Source of the DNA: Azophilus sp965220835
Lineage (GTDB): Bacteria; Pseudomonadota; Gammaproteobacteria; Pseudomonadales; Azotimanducaceae
DNA: 64,000 bases
Reading direction: 5' to 3'
Assembly (NCBI GenBank): GCA_965220835.1
Contig: OZ244842.1
Span: 372,001-436,000, forward strand
Shown here: one piece after another, positions 8,639-17,365 of the stretch
How positions within the stretch are numbered: the stretch's first letter is position 1
Layout: each line of letters starts with the position of its first letter
The notes under the pieces: generated by a model
What the model saw: the letters and a program-made list of their open reading frames with translations, nothing else
Told to the model about the DNA's origin: nothing
Databases searched by the model: none
Position numbers and translations under genes: made by a program

Positions 8639-9916
8639 ATGGACGCACTGACCCTCGGCCCGATCAAATCGCTTTCGGGCGAAGTTCGGTTGCCGGGCTC
8701 CAAGAGCATCTCCAACCGGGTCTTGCTGCTGGCCGCCTTGGCCGCGGGCCGCACGCGGATTTTCAATCTGCTCGATGGGGAGGACACTGAGCTCATGCGC
8801 CACGCCTTGGATGCGCTGGGCGTTGCAGTTGCCCAAGACGGGGACGCTTGGGTGGTGGCGGGTGGCAACGGCCCCTTGGTCACTGATGGCCGCCGCGCCA
8901 ACTTGGACTTGGGCTTGGCCGGCACCGCGATGCGCCCCTTGGCGGCGGCGCTGACGCTGGGCAACGGCGAGTTCGTGCTTGACGGCGCACCGCGCATGCG
9001 GGAGCGGCCAATCGGCCACTTGGTGGATGCCCTGCGTGCCTTGGGCGCGGACATCGACTACACCGCAACGGAGGGCTTTCCGCCCCTGCGCATTCGGGCT
9101 GGCGGGCTGGCGGGGGGTGAGGCGGAGATCGATGGCAGCGTCTCCAGCCAGTTCCTGACCTCGTTGCTGCTGGCCGCTCCCTTGGCACAGCGCCCGGTAA
9201 CCCTTCGCGTGCGCGGCGAACTGGTCTCCAAGCCCTACGTCAGCATCACCTTGGACCTGATGTCCCGCTTTGGGGCCGAGGTTCGCCACAGTGGCCACCA
9301 ACGCTATGCAGTGGCCAACGACGGCTACCGCTCTCCGGGCGACTGCCTGGTGGAGGGCGATGCGTCCTCGGCCACTTACTTCCTGGCCGCCGGCGCCATT
9401 GCCGGCCGCGGGGTCCGCGTGGAAGGGGTGGGTGCGGACAGCATCCAAGGCGATGCCGCCTTTGCCGACGTGCTGGCAAACATGGGCGCCCAAGTGGAGC
9501 GCCGCGCCACCAGCCTAGCCGCCAAGCCGGCCTCGCTGGTGGGGATTGACGCCGACCTCAACCACATCCCGGACGCCGCCATGACCATCGCCATGCTGGC
9601 GCTGTTCGCCAAGGGCAGGACGCGCATCGGCAACATCGCCAACTGGCGGGTCAAGGAAACCGACCGGCTCTCCGCCATGGCGCAGGAGCTGCGCAAGGTC
9701 GGCGCCCAGGTTGAGGAAGGGCCGGACTACCTCGCCATCGAGCCGCCAGCCGCATTCAAGCCCGCCACCATCGAAACCTACGGCGACCACCGCATGGCCA
9801 TGTGCTTCTCCCTAGTGGCCTTGGGCGGCGTTCCGGTCACCATCCAAGACCCAGGCTGCGTCGCCAAGACCTTCCCCGACTACTTCAGGAAGTTCACCGC
9901 GCTAATCGACGAGTAA
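8639..9916 (+). CDS. aroA: 3-phosphoshikimate 1-carboxyvinyltransferase (EPSP synthase)
   Basis: 425 aa, usual length for a class I EPSP synthase. It catalyses the sixth step of the shikimate pathway: shikimate-3-phosphate plus PEP gives EPSP. Family motifs are present: 'LPGSKSISNR' (18-27), 'DGAPRMRERPIG', 'SQFLTSLLLA', 'KETDRL' and 'TYGDHRMAM'. The normally near-invariant LGNAGTAMRP reads 'LGLAGTAMRP' (91-100), with Leu in place of Asn at a PEP-site position. It stands alone here, without cmk, aroF or tyrA. The ATG at 8639 aligns with the family start. Confidence 0.95.
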   Translation: MDALTLGPIKSLSGEVRLPGSKSISNRVLLLAALAAGRTRIFNLLDGEDTELMRHALDALGVAVAQDGDAWVVAGGNGPLVTDGRRANLDLGLAGTAMRPLAAALTLGNGEFVLDGAPRMRERPIGHLVDALRALGADIDYTATEGFPPLRIRAGGLAGGEAEIDGSVSSQFLTSLLLAAPLAQRPVTLRVRGELVSKPYVSITLDLMSRFGAEVRHSGHQRYAVANDGYRSPGDCLVEGDASSATYFLAAGAIAGRGVRVEGVGADSIQGDAAFADVLANMGAQVERRATSLAAKPASLVGIDADLNHIPDAAMTIAMLALFAKGRTRIGNIANWRVKETDRLSAMAQELRKVGAQVEEGPDYLAIEPPAAFKPATIETYGDHRMAMCFSLVALGGVPVTIQDPGCVAKTFPDYFRKFTALIDE

Positions 9917-9931
9917 GCGCCACTCTCGTCT

Positions 9932-10005
9932 AACGCGCAAACGCAATCGCGCAAACGTCAATCGCGCAAAAGTTCAAGCCGCAAACGTCCAACACGCAAT
10001 CAGCG
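9932..10005 (+). repeat. Degenerate ~15-bp tandem array after aroA
   Basis: About five imperfect units of 13-16 bp, each beginning 'aa' and carrying a core close to 'cgcgcaaacg' (starts near 9932, 9945, 9960, 9976, 9991). It lies in the 260-bp gap between aroA and the ATPase gene. The rest of that gap shows no gene. Confidence 0.65.
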
Positions 10006-10176
10006 GCCGGAATCCGTGCCCGCGCCGCGCCTTGCACCACAGGGATGCGTCTTGTGTTAGTGTGGCTGAGAACAGGAGCCGTGCGTGGCGTTGTGGCGGA
10101 TGCCTGCGGACTTGTCCACGTCGCCCGCGGGCCAATCTTCCGACCAACACAAGGGGAGTGCTTCAGATGACTGCCT

Positions 10177-11562
10177 ATGCGCTGCGACGAGCCGCCCAAC
10201 GCGGCGGAAGGAGGCTTCGTCGAGCCCAACCGTCCATGGCGTTTCCGTGCCGGCGAACGGGCAGATGCCATCCTGCTGCACTGGCCGGCGGTGTCTAGCG
10301 AAGCGCGCGCAGAGGCTCCATCGGCAACGCTTCGAGCGATACAGGCGCGCAACTACCGCAGCTTGCGGCATATCGATCTGCGGTTTGAGGGGAGCTTTCA
10401 CGTCCTTGTCGGCCCGAACGCCAGCGGCAAAAGCACCCTGCTCGACGCGATTGCGTTCATCACGGACTACGTCAAGGGCAGCCTGAAGGACGCGGTGGAA
10501 AAACGCACCCGGAACTTCCAAGACTTGGTCTGGGGCCGGCCCGACGACTCACCCAGATTCGAGCTGGCGGCCGAGTTCGTTGTGGATGGGCAGGAGCTGC
10601 GCTACGAGCTTCGGGTCGAGGAATCGGACGATGGCCAGAGGGTGGTCTGCGAGAACGGCTATCTGGCCCACCTTGGGCCCGAAGAGTTTTCAGCCAGCGC
10701 CAGCTCCTCCTCGATTGTTCGCACTTCCCCCTCGCCCAAGCGCTCGCAGGTTTTCAGCCGGGACGGGCACCTTGACCACCTGTGGTTTCGCTCGGAGGGG
10801 AATGGAGGAAAAGGCACTCGGGTCGGATTCGGCGACAACAATTTCAGCGCGATTTCGGCGCTCCTGATGCTGCACGGCATTTCGTTCGACGACAACGAGC
10901 GGAAGATGGACTTCTCCACGTCAATTCGGGCCACGGAGGCGCTGAGGCGCGACGGCGTGCAGTTTCTGCAGTTGGACAGCAGAGCGCTCAGGCAGGCGGC
11001 AAGCGCAAATGGTGACGACGGCTCACGGCTAGCCAGTGACGGCGGCAACCTGCCTCGCGTGCTGGAAGGCCTGAAGTCCGATCCGGAGCAGTGGAAGGAT
11101 TGGCTTGATCATGTGCGTCAGGCGTTACCGGGGATTGAGGACATACGCATCGTCCGTCGCGAGGACGACCGGCACGTCTACCTCATGGTCCGTCGCGCCG
11201 GTGTCGAAGTGCCCTCTTGGGGCGTGTCCGAGGGCACGCTGAGGCTGTTCGCATTAACCGTGATTGCCTATCTTCGCGGGCACCCGATCGCCTACCTGCT
11301 GGAGGAGCCCGAAAACGGCATCCATCCCATGGCCATTGAGTTCGCCTACCAATCCCTGTCGGCCGTCTACGGCGCGCACGTCTTTATTGCCTCCCACTCA
11401 CCCACGCTGCTGCGCTGCGTCAAGCCGGAACAGGTGTTGTGCTTCGGCCACGAGTCGACCAAGGGAACGGCGATAGTTCGGGGCGATCAGCATCCACGGC
11501 TGCGGGACTGGCTGGGGTCGGTTGACGAAACCGTGTTCTGGGCGGCTGACATCCTGACGTGA
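10177..11562 (+). CDS. AAA_21/AAA_15-type ATPase (defence candidate)
   Basis: 461 aa. Walker A 'GPNASGKST' (79-87), Walker B 'YLLEEPENGIHP' and the switch/H-loop 'IASHSPTLLR' mark an ABC/SMC-like ATPase of the OLD/RecF type (COG4637-like). The next gene overlaps it (GTGA). The start is uncertain: the best Shine-Dalgarno (AAGGGGAG at ~10151) is ideally spaced for an out-of-frame ATG at 10167, while the in-frame ATG at 10177 is 18 nt away and a GTG lies at 10291. G/C-rich third positions support coding from 10177. It probably works with the downstream TOPRIM-like protein in phage or plasmid defence. That is inferred from analogous gene pairs, not proven. Confidence 0.8.
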   Translation: MRCDEPPNAAEGGFVEPNRPWRFRAGERADAILLHWPAVSSEARAEAPSATLRAIQARNYRSLRHIDLRFEGSFHVLVGPNASGKSTLLDAIAFITDYVKGSLKDAVEKRTRNFQDLVWGRPDDSPRFELAAEFVVDGQELRYELRVEESDDGQRVVCENGYLAHLGPEEFSASASSSSIVRTSPSPKRSQVFSRDGHLDHLWFRSEGNGGKGTRVGFGDNNFSAISALLMLHGISFDDNERKMDFSTSIRATEALRRDGVQFLQLDSRALRQAASANGDDGSRLASDGGNLPRVLEGLKSDPEQWKDWLDHVRQALPGIEDIRIVRREDDRHVYLMVRRAGVEVPSWGVSEGTLRLFALTVIAYLRGHPIAYLLEEPENGIHPMAIEFAYQSLSAVYGAHVFIASHSPTLLRCVKPEQVLCFGHESTKGTAIVRGDQHPRLRDWLGSVDETVFWAADILT

Positions 11563-12182
11563 AAGACCTGTGGGTGCTTGTGGCCGATGCCGACATGGAG
11601 GCAACCGTGCGAACCCTGTTGGATCGCAGGCGGCCAGCCCTCGGGATACGTGAGGTCAGTTACACAATCACAAGGCACTTGCGCCGCGACCCGGGGTGTC
11701 GTCGAGAGGCCGTGCCAACTGCGCGCAGCTTCCTCAATGACCACAAGCACGCATTGGTGGTGTTTGACAAGGACGGCAGTGGGGATGAAGCGGCCGATAG
11801 GGTACGCATCCAGAACGCGGTGGAGGAGGATCTGCGCCAGAACGGCTGGGAGAACAGGTCCAAGGCGATAGTAATCGAACCTGAACTGGAGGCATGGGTG
11901 TGGTCCGTGTCGGTCAACGTGAGCAAGGTCCTCGGCTGGGAGGAAGGGACGGAGGTGCTTCGGAGCTGGTTGCAGGAGCGCAATCTCTGGCCCGACGGCG
12001 CAACCAAGCCGCCGGACCCGAAGTCGGCGATGAGGCGCGCGATGCGGGAGAAAAACCGCAAGCCGAACGCAGTGACGTTCAGGAGGCTTGCCGAGAGAGT
12101 TGCCTTCCGGAAGTGTGAAGACCTCGCGTTCCAGGAAATGCGCGCAACGCTTCAGGCGTGGTTTCCCGCAACCGGAGCTTGA
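11559..12182 (+). CDS. Small TOPRIM-like partner protein (DUF4276/MAD4-like?)
   Basis: 207 aa from a GTG overlapping the ATPase stop by 4 nt, so translation is probably coupled. A conserved acid in 'VADADMEATV' (E14) and a DxD in 'VVFDKDGSG' (D70, D72) fit a TOPRIM-like metal site. 'VIEPELEAWVW' follows, with a basic region near 140-165. I do not recognise the family with certainty. It recalls DUF4276-like proteins and the small partners of AAA ATPases in PARIS (AriA/AriB) and methylation-associated defence loci. A nuclease role is inference. Confidence 0.7.
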   Translation: MKDLWVLVADADMEATVRTLLDRRRPALGIREVSYTITRHLRRDPGCRREAVPTARSFLNDHKHALVVFDKDGSGDEAADRVRIQNAVEEDLRQNGWENRSKAIVIEPELEAWVWSVSVNVSKVLGWEEGTEVLRSWLQERNLWPDGATKPPDPKSAMRRAMREKNRKPNAVTFRRLAERVAFRKCEDLAFQEMRATLQAWFPATGA

Positions 12183-12349
12183 TGGGTGGTCTGAGCACGG
12201 GGCGGTTACGCGCCTTGCCGCTCCCAACGCTTGGGTATGTGCTGGCACACAGCATGGGTTGAGCCAAGTTTGGCGTCATCCAAGGACTCAGCTTTATTTG
12301 CCTTAGTGCTTGGTGCAAACTGCCGCTCCCATTGAGAGGGGGTAGGGCC

Positions 12350-13312
12350 ATGACCATCATTCTGGACGGCGGCATGGGGTCGGAGTTGATCCGCCGGGGC
12401 GCCGGCGACCAACGCGGCCTGTGGTCGGCGCGGGCGCTGCTTGAGGCCCCCGAGGCGGTGGCGGCCGTGCATGGCGATTACATCACCGCCGGCGCCGACA
12501 TCATCATCACCAACACCTACTCCACCATCCCCAGCTACCTGGGCAAGCTGGGCATGGCGGAGCGTTGGCTGGAACTGACGGCGCTGGCGGGGGAGCTGGC
12601 CCGTTCCGCGGCCGATGGTGCCGGCCGTGAAGTGCGGGTGGCCGGGTCAATGGCGGCCGAAGGTGCTGAGCAAGAACTGCAGGTGCCGGGGTCAATGGCG
12701 GCCGCTGATGCCGCCGGCAAGGTGCAGGTGGCCGGCTCCCTGCCGCCCTTGGGGGAGAGCTATCGGGCGGACCTCGTGCCGGCGGATGCCGAAGCGCAGC
12801 CCCTGTACCGGCAAATGGTGGAAGCCTTGGACCCCTACGTGGACCTGTTCATTTGCGAGACCATGTCCTCCGCCCGGGAGGCTTGCAACGCTGCCAGCAT
12901 GGCCCGGCGTCATTCGAACAAGCCCGTCCATGTTTCCTGGACGTTGGCGGAAGCGGCGGGCGCGGGCTTGCGCAGCGGCGAAAGCGTGGCTGCCGCGCTC
13001 GATGGCGTTGCGGACTTGGCCCCGGACGCATTGCTGTTCAACTGCACGTCGCCCGAGGCCATCGCCAGCGCCTTGGCGCAGTTGGCCGACATGACGGATC
13101 AGCCGCTGGGCGCCTATCCGAACCGCTTCAACGTGCCGGCGGGCTGGACCTTGGACAACGATGCGCAAACCGAGCGCCGGGAGCTGTCTGTGGCGGCCTT
13201 CGTCGAACATGCCCTGCAGTGGCGGGAATTGGGCGCATCCCTCATCGGCGGCTGTTGCGGCATCGGCCCGGAGTACATTGCCGCGGCGGCGGAGCGATTG
13301 CGGCCTGCCTGA
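12350..13312 (+). CDS. mmuM: Homocysteine S-methyltransferase family protein (MmuM-like)
   Basis: 320 aa. The family transfers a methyl group from S-methylmethionine or another donor to homocysteine, giving methionine. 'ILDGGMGSEL' at the N terminus, the zinc Cys of 'LFNCTSPEAI' and the 'GGCCG' pair near the C terminus are all present, so the metal site looks intact. The start ATG follows GAGAGGGGG. Residues ~90-125 carry an unusual expansion: the conserved 'VAGSLPPLGESYR' strand is preceded by two extra imperfect copies ('VAGSMAAEGAEQ', 'VPGSMAAADAAGK'). The donor substrate is not known. Confidence 0.85.
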   Translation: MTIILDGGMGSELIRRGAGDQRGLWSARALLEAPEAVAAVHGDYITAGADIIITNTYSTIPSYLGKLGMAERWLELTALAGELARSAADGAGREVRVAGSMAAEGAEQELQVPGSMAAADAAGKVQVAGSLPPLGESYRADLVPADAEAQPLYRQMVEALDPYVDLFICETMSSAREACNAASMARRHSNKPVHVSWTLAEAAGAGLRSGESVAAALDGVADLAPDALLFNCTSPEAIASALAQLADMTDQPLGAYPNRFNVPAGWTLDNDAQTERRELSVAAFVEHALQWRELGASLIGGCCGIGPEYIAAAAERLRPA

Positions 13313-13320
13313 GCAGCGCC

Positions 13321-14850
13321 TTAAGCGCGGCTTGGTGTGTCCTCCATCAGCCCCTTGATCAAGGAGGCGGCGAGCAGGCCGAACACCAGCAGCAGGGGCA
13401 CCGAGGTCACCACCACGGCGGATTGCAGGGACAGCAGGCCGCCCACGTAGATCAGCGAAATCGGCAGGCCGCCGATGGCGAAGGCCCAGAACACCCGATG
13501 CAGGCGCGCCGGGTGCTCGTGCACGGGCAGCGACCGGGAGGCGCAGGAGGCCAGGGTGTAGGCGGCGCTGTCGTAGCTGGTGGCGGCGAAGATCATGCAG
13601 ATCAGCACGAATAGGGGCAGCACCAATTCGCCCAAGGGCAGGGTGGCCAGCATTTGCACCATAGCCTCGCTGGCCCGCCCGTCGCTGACCAGCGCCAGCA
13701 CTTCGGTTTGGCCGTTGAATTCCTGGTAGTGCGCCGTGCTGCCAAGCACCACGAAGAACAACGTGCAGCCCAAGGTGCCCCAACCCAAGGTGCCCAGCAC
13801 CACTTGGCGTATGGTGCGCCCACCGGAGATCTTGGTGATGAACATGCCCATGAAGGGGCCCAAGGCCAGCCACCACGCCCAGTAGAACACCGTCCAGGCT
13901 TCGTCGAAGCCGGAAGAGTTGGAGAGGTCGAGCCACGTGCTCATGGCAATGAAGTTGGCCAGAAAGTGGCTCACGGAAGCGGCGCCCTGCTCCACGATGT
14001 GTCCGGTGGGCCCGAACGCCAGCACCAGGGCCAGCAACAGGAAGGCCAAGCCCACGTTGAGGTTGCTGAGCCGCTTGATGCCGGATTCCAAGCCCACGTA
14101 AACGCTGACCGCGAAAGTTGCCGTGATGGTGGCGATGACCACCAGGTCCAAGCCGAAGCCCGGCGCTATGCCGGTGATGCGCGTCAGCCCCGCGCCGATC
14201 ATGGCGATGGCCAAACCCATGCCGGTGCTGACCGCGCCCAGCAGGCCGATCATGAACAGCAGGTCAACGATGCGGCCCAGCCAGCCGTTGGCGCTGCGGC
14301 CGAGCACGGCTTGGCAGGCGGCGCTCAGCCGCAGCACGGGCATTTTGCGCACGTGGTAGGCGTAGGCGATGGCCACGCCGGGCAAGCAGTACAGCGCCCA
14401 GCCGATGAAGCCCCAGTGAAAGATGGGGTAGCTGGCTGCCCAGCGCATGGCCTCGTCCGTGCCCGGGGCCACGCCAAAGGGCGGTGCGTTGTAGTAGTAG
14501 GCCCACTCCACGGTGCCCCAATAGAGCACGCTGGTGCCGATGCCGCCGCAGAACAGCATGGACGTCCAGCTGAAATCGCCGTAGTCCGGGGCCGAGCCGT
14601 CGCCGAGCACCACCTTGCCGAAGCGGCCGAAGGCCAGATAGAGCAGGAACAGCAGCACGGCGCCGGCCGTGACGATGTATATGGTTCCCAAGCCGTGGGT
14701 GACGGCCTCGAAGGCCGAGGTGAGGGCGGACTTGCCCCACTCCGGGAACAGGATTAGCGGCAGGCAGACCAACAGTATGCCCAGCGCCCCGGCACTGAAG
14801 ATGAACCAGTCTACGTTGGCGCGGTAGGGCGCTGGCTCCGCTTGGCTCAT
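13321..14850 (-). CDS. BCCT-family betaine/choline/carnitine transporter
   Basis: 509 aa with about 12 hydrophobic segments. BCCT hallmarks include 'GIGTSVLYWGTVEWAYYY', the Trp-rich 'FYWAWWLALGPFMGMF' followed by 'ISGGRTIRQ', and the 'HWGFIGWALY' stretch. It imports quaternary amines or related zwitterions (possibly DMSP) with Na+ or H+, for osmoprotection or carbon supply. Its start overlaps the stop of ogt by 4 nt, placing it as the third gene of the alkA-ogt operon. A methylated-amine transporter behind alkylation-repair genes is an odd pairing and may be coincidental. Confidence 0.9.
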   Translation of the reverse strand: MSQAEPAPYRANVDWFIFSAGALGILLVCLPLILFPEWGKSALTSAFEAVTHGLGTIYIVTAGAVLLFLLYLAFGRFGKVVLGDGSAPDYGDFSWTSMLFCGGIGTSVLYWGTVEWAYYYNAPPFGVAPGTDEAMRWAASYPIFHWGFIGWALYCLPGVAIAYAYHVRKMPVLRLSAACQAVLGRSANGWLGRIVDLLFMIGLLGAVSTGMGLAIAMIGAGLTRITGIAPGFGLDLVVIATITATFAVSVYVGLESGIKRLSNLNVGLAFLLLALVLAFGPTGHIVEQGAASVSHFLANFIAMSTWLDLSNSSGFDEAWTVFYWAWWLALGPFMGMFITKISGGRTIRQVVLGTLGWGTLGCTLFFVVLGSTAHYQEFNGQTEVLALVSDGRASEAMVQMLATLPLGELVLPLFVLICMIFAATSYDSAAYTLASCASRSLPVHEHPARLHRVFWAFAIGGLPISLIYVGGLLSLQSAVVVTSVPLLLVFGLLAASLIKGLMEDTPSRA

Positions 14851-15419
14851 GCCGCCCGCCCGCCGTGGCGTTCCAGGGCCAGCAAGGCGCGCTTGGCCGC
14901 CAAGCCGCCGCCGAAGCCGGTGAGCGAGCCGTCGCTGCCAATCACCCGGTGGCAGGGAATGATGATGGGAATGGGGTTGCGGGCGTTGGCGGCGCCCACC
15001 GCCCGCACCGCGCGCGGCTTGCCGATGGCGTCGGCCACCTCCTTGTAGCTGCGCGTCTCGCCGTAGGGGATGGCTTGCAGCGCCTCGAGCACTTGGCGTT
15101 GGAACGCGGTCCCGGTGGGGGACAGAGGCAGGTCGAACCGCTGCCGGCGCCCCGCAAAGTAGCCGTCGAGCTGCTTCTTCACCTCATCAAACGGCACGTC
15201 ATCCATCGACGTCTCGTTGACCGACGCCTCGTCGACCGGCGCCTCGTTGACCGACGCCTCGTCGACCGACGCCTCGTCGGCCTGCGCATCCGCCAGCTTC
15301 CAGCCCGGTTCCGGCGCTTCCCGTTCGCCGTTCCGCGGAAAGCGGATAACGGTCAGTTTGCCGCACCGCCCGGCCAGCAGCAGCGGACCGATGGGGCTGT
15401 CATGATAGGTGTAGTGCAT
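14847..15419 (-). CDS. ogt: Methylated-DNA--protein-cysteine methyltransferase
   Basis: 190 aa. Suicide repair of O6-methylguanine. The active-site 'PCHRV' places the acceptor at Cys156. 'GTAFQRQVLEAL', 'IPYGETRSYKEVA' and the recognition-helix region 'RAVGAANARNP' match the family. Residues ~48-72 are an acidic low-complexity insertion encoded by imperfect 15-bp repeats ('DEASV', 'NEAPV', 'DEASV', 'NETSM'), located between the N-terminal fold and the catalytic domain. It lies between alkA (about 20-nt overlap) and the BCCT gene (4-nt overlap), forming an alkylation-repair operon. Confidence 0.92.
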   Translation of the reverse strand: MHYTYHDSPIGPLLLAGRCGKLTVIRFPRNGEREAPEPGWKLADAQADEASVDEASVNEAPVDEASVNETSMDDVPFDEVKKQLDGYFAGRRQRFDLPLSPTGTAFQRQVLEALQAIPYGETRSYKEVADAIGKPRAVRAVGAANARNPIPIIIPCHRVIGSDGSLTGFGGGLAAKRALLALERHGGRAA

Positions 15420-16287
15420 GGTTGGGTCTCCTCGCTGTCACGTTGCGCAGGCGCTCAGGCGGCTCGCTTGCTGTCTGGCCGGCGCGGTGCCACAGGTGCA
15501 TCAGGGCATAGCCCCGCCACGGCGACCAGGCTGCGGCGCGTTTGGCGGCTGCGGCGGCGGTGGCATTGAGGACCTTGCGCACCACCCAGTCGTCGGCTGG
15601 AAAGGCATCGGCGTCCTTGGCCACCCGCAGGGCGATGTAGGCCGCCGTCCATGGGCCGATGCCAGGCAACCGGCAAAGCGCCGCCTGCAACGATCGGCCG
15701 TCGGCGCCCTCGCGCAGCTCCAGGCTGCCATCCGCGGCAGCCGCAGCCAGAGCCCGCACCGCTTGGCCGCGTTGGCCGGGCATGCCGATGGCGGCAACGT
15801 CGGCATCGCGCAGCTGCTCGGCGCAGGGAAAGCCGCCATCGCCGAACCGTTGCATCAGGCGGGCGGCCAATTGGGTGGCGCGGGCGACGCTGACCTGCTG
15901 GCCCAGCACGGCGCGCACGGCGGTTTCGAAGCCGTCCCAAGCGCCGGGAACGCGCAGCCCGGGCGCTGCCCGCACCCAAGGCGCAAGCAGTGGGTCTGCG
16001 CCAAGGTCGCGGTCGATGCGCGCGGCATTGGCGTCGATGTCGAACAAGCGCCGCACCCGCGCAACCCACTCGCTTGGCGGCCCTGGGGCATTGGCGGGCA
16101 GTTGCAGGCGCAAGGCGCTGCCGCGCGAGCTGACCCGGAGCCAATCCGAGCCGCCGCGCTGCCCGGGCAGGCGGCGTCGGTACTCCAGCCCCTCCACCGC
16201 TTCAAGGCCAGGCAGGGCACGCTTGGCGAGAAAGCCGAAAACGTGCGGCGCGTTGAAGGGTTGGGTTGTTGGCAAATCGGAAATCAA
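15400..16287 (-). CDS. alkA: DNA-3-methyladenine glycosylase II (AlkA-like)
   Basis: About 295 aa from a TTG at 16287. An ATG at 16356 would add 23 residues but overlaps the divergent gene's start. The N-terminal domain begins 'FNAPHVFGFLAKRALPG', as in AlkA. 'FETAVRAVLGQQVS' and the HhH-GPD segment 'LCRLPGIGPWTAAYI' are followed by the catalytic-Asp region 'AFPADDWVV'. The enzyme removes N3-alkyladenine and related lesions, complementing the adjacent ogt. There is no Ada-type regulator domain, so damage induction is not evident. A plausible -10 (TATAGT on the minus strand, ~16315) sits just upstream of the TTG. Confidence 0.87.
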   Translation of the reverse strand: MISDLPTTQPFNAPHVFGFLAKRALPGLEAVEGLEYRRRLPGQRGGSDWLRVSSRGSALRLQLPANAPGPPSEWVARVRRLFDIDANAARIDRDLGADPLLAPWVRAAPGLRVPGAWDGFETAVRAVLGQQVSVARATQLAARLMQRFGDGGFPCAEQLRDADVAAIGMPGQRGQAVRALAAAAADGSLELREGADGRSLQAALCRLPGIGPWTAAYIALRVAKDADAFPADDWVVRKVLNATAAAAAKRAAAWSPWRGYALMHLWHRAGQTASEPPERLRNVTARRPNHALHLS

Positions 16288-16355
16288 GCGTTTACGGTCT
16301 TGATCGGTTCGTCCACTATAACCGCTCAAGCGCGAATTGCCCCAGGAATCGGACA

Positions 16356-17327
16356 TTGGCCCGGATCAAGATCGACCCCAGCACGCCCGTCAAGCTCGAG
16401 CCGGTGACCGTCCCCAAGCCATGGGGGCGCGAAATCTGGCACTCCGCCATTGAGGCCCGCGGGGAGAGCGCGGTGCGCACTGGCGCAGGTTCGGTGCCCT
16501 TGTCGCACTATCTGGAAGCGGCCGGCATCGCGGCGCCGGTGATCCTTTTGAAGGAGCTGGACCCCCATCCCACGCCGGTTTTGGGCGATCTCTACTTCGA
16601 GGTTCACGAGCGCAAGCGCGAGGTATACGTGGTCACGGCCATCGACCGAACGGCCTGGCCGGACGGCCGCGGCCGCATTCGCCTCGGCATGGACCAGGCG
16701 CGGCGGCAGTGCTATGCGGACGACCACGCGTTTCGAGCGGCCTACTTGGCGGCAGTGCAGGCCTACGAGGTGGAGCGCCGCGCCATTGATGCCGGCCAGC
16801 GGCCCGCCGGCGCGGCGGAGCGGCAGTTGCGCGCGGCCATGGAGGCCTTCACCGCCTGCGCCTCCTTGCAAGTGGGCGACGTGGTGACCGTGCCGCCCTG
16901 GACCCCCCACGCCCTGCAGCACGGCGTGCGGGTGGTGGAGTTTCAAACGCCAACCTACGAGCGCCACATCATCTCTTTCGCCCAAAAGGTGGTCACCCAA
17001 GACCACTGGGACAGCGAGCACGCCATAGCGCGCATGAACTTAAGCCCGCCACCGCCGCCGCCGTTGGAACCGGTTGCCGCTGGCGTGGAGCGGGTGGCCG
17101 CCTTTGAGGAATTCGGCGTGTGGCGCACGGCCCTGCGCCCAGAACGCACCATCGCGCTGCCCGATGCCCCCTACGCGCTCTGCATGGCCATCGGCGGCCC
17201 CGTGCAGGTTGGCAGCCTGCGCTTGGCTGCCGAGGAAGCCTGCCTAGCTCCCCGCGCCAGCCTGCGCCACAGCGGCTTGCGCGCAGAGCAGGGCGCCGTT
17301 TGCTTGGTGGCGGCGCCTGGCCTGTAG
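16356..17327 (+). CDS. Cupin / phosphomannose isomerase-like protein
   Basis: About 323 aa from a TTG at 16356; the frame is open upstream to 16266. 'PKPWGREIWH' resembles the start of type I phosphomannose isomerases. 'VLGDLYFEVHERKREVYVV' and 'GDVVTVPPWTPHALQHGVRVVEFQTPTYERH' look like the two halves of a cupin metal site (His/Glu ligands). The C-terminal ~90 residues may be a second degenerate cupin. Substrate is unknown, and no sugar-nucleotide genes are nearby. Divergent from alkA, with start regions close together. The start codon is uncertain. Confidence 0.65.
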   Translation: MARIKIDPSTPVKLEPVTVPKPWGREIWHSAIEARGESAVRTGAGSVPLSHYLEAAGIAAPVILLKELDPHPTPVLGDLYFEVHERKREVYVVTAIDRTAWPDGRGRIRLGMDQARRQCYADDHAFRAAYLAAVQAYEVERRAIDAGQRPAGAAERQLRAAMEAFTACASLQVGDVVTVPPWTPHALQHGVRVVEFQTPTYERHIISFAQKVVTQDHWDSEHAIARMNLSPPPPPPLEPVAAGVERVAAFEEFGVWRTALRPERTIALPDAPYALCMAIGGPVQVGSLRLAAEEACLAPRASLRHSGLRAEQGAVCLVAAPGL

Positions 17328-17365
17328 CTGCCTGAAGGGGCTTTAGGAGCGATTGGGCGCACCCT

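Noticed and set aside
12692..13936. 414-codon minus-strand frame
   Set aside because: It spans parts of mmuM and the BCCT gene antisense or out of frame, is rich in Arg/Gly/His and lacks any motif.
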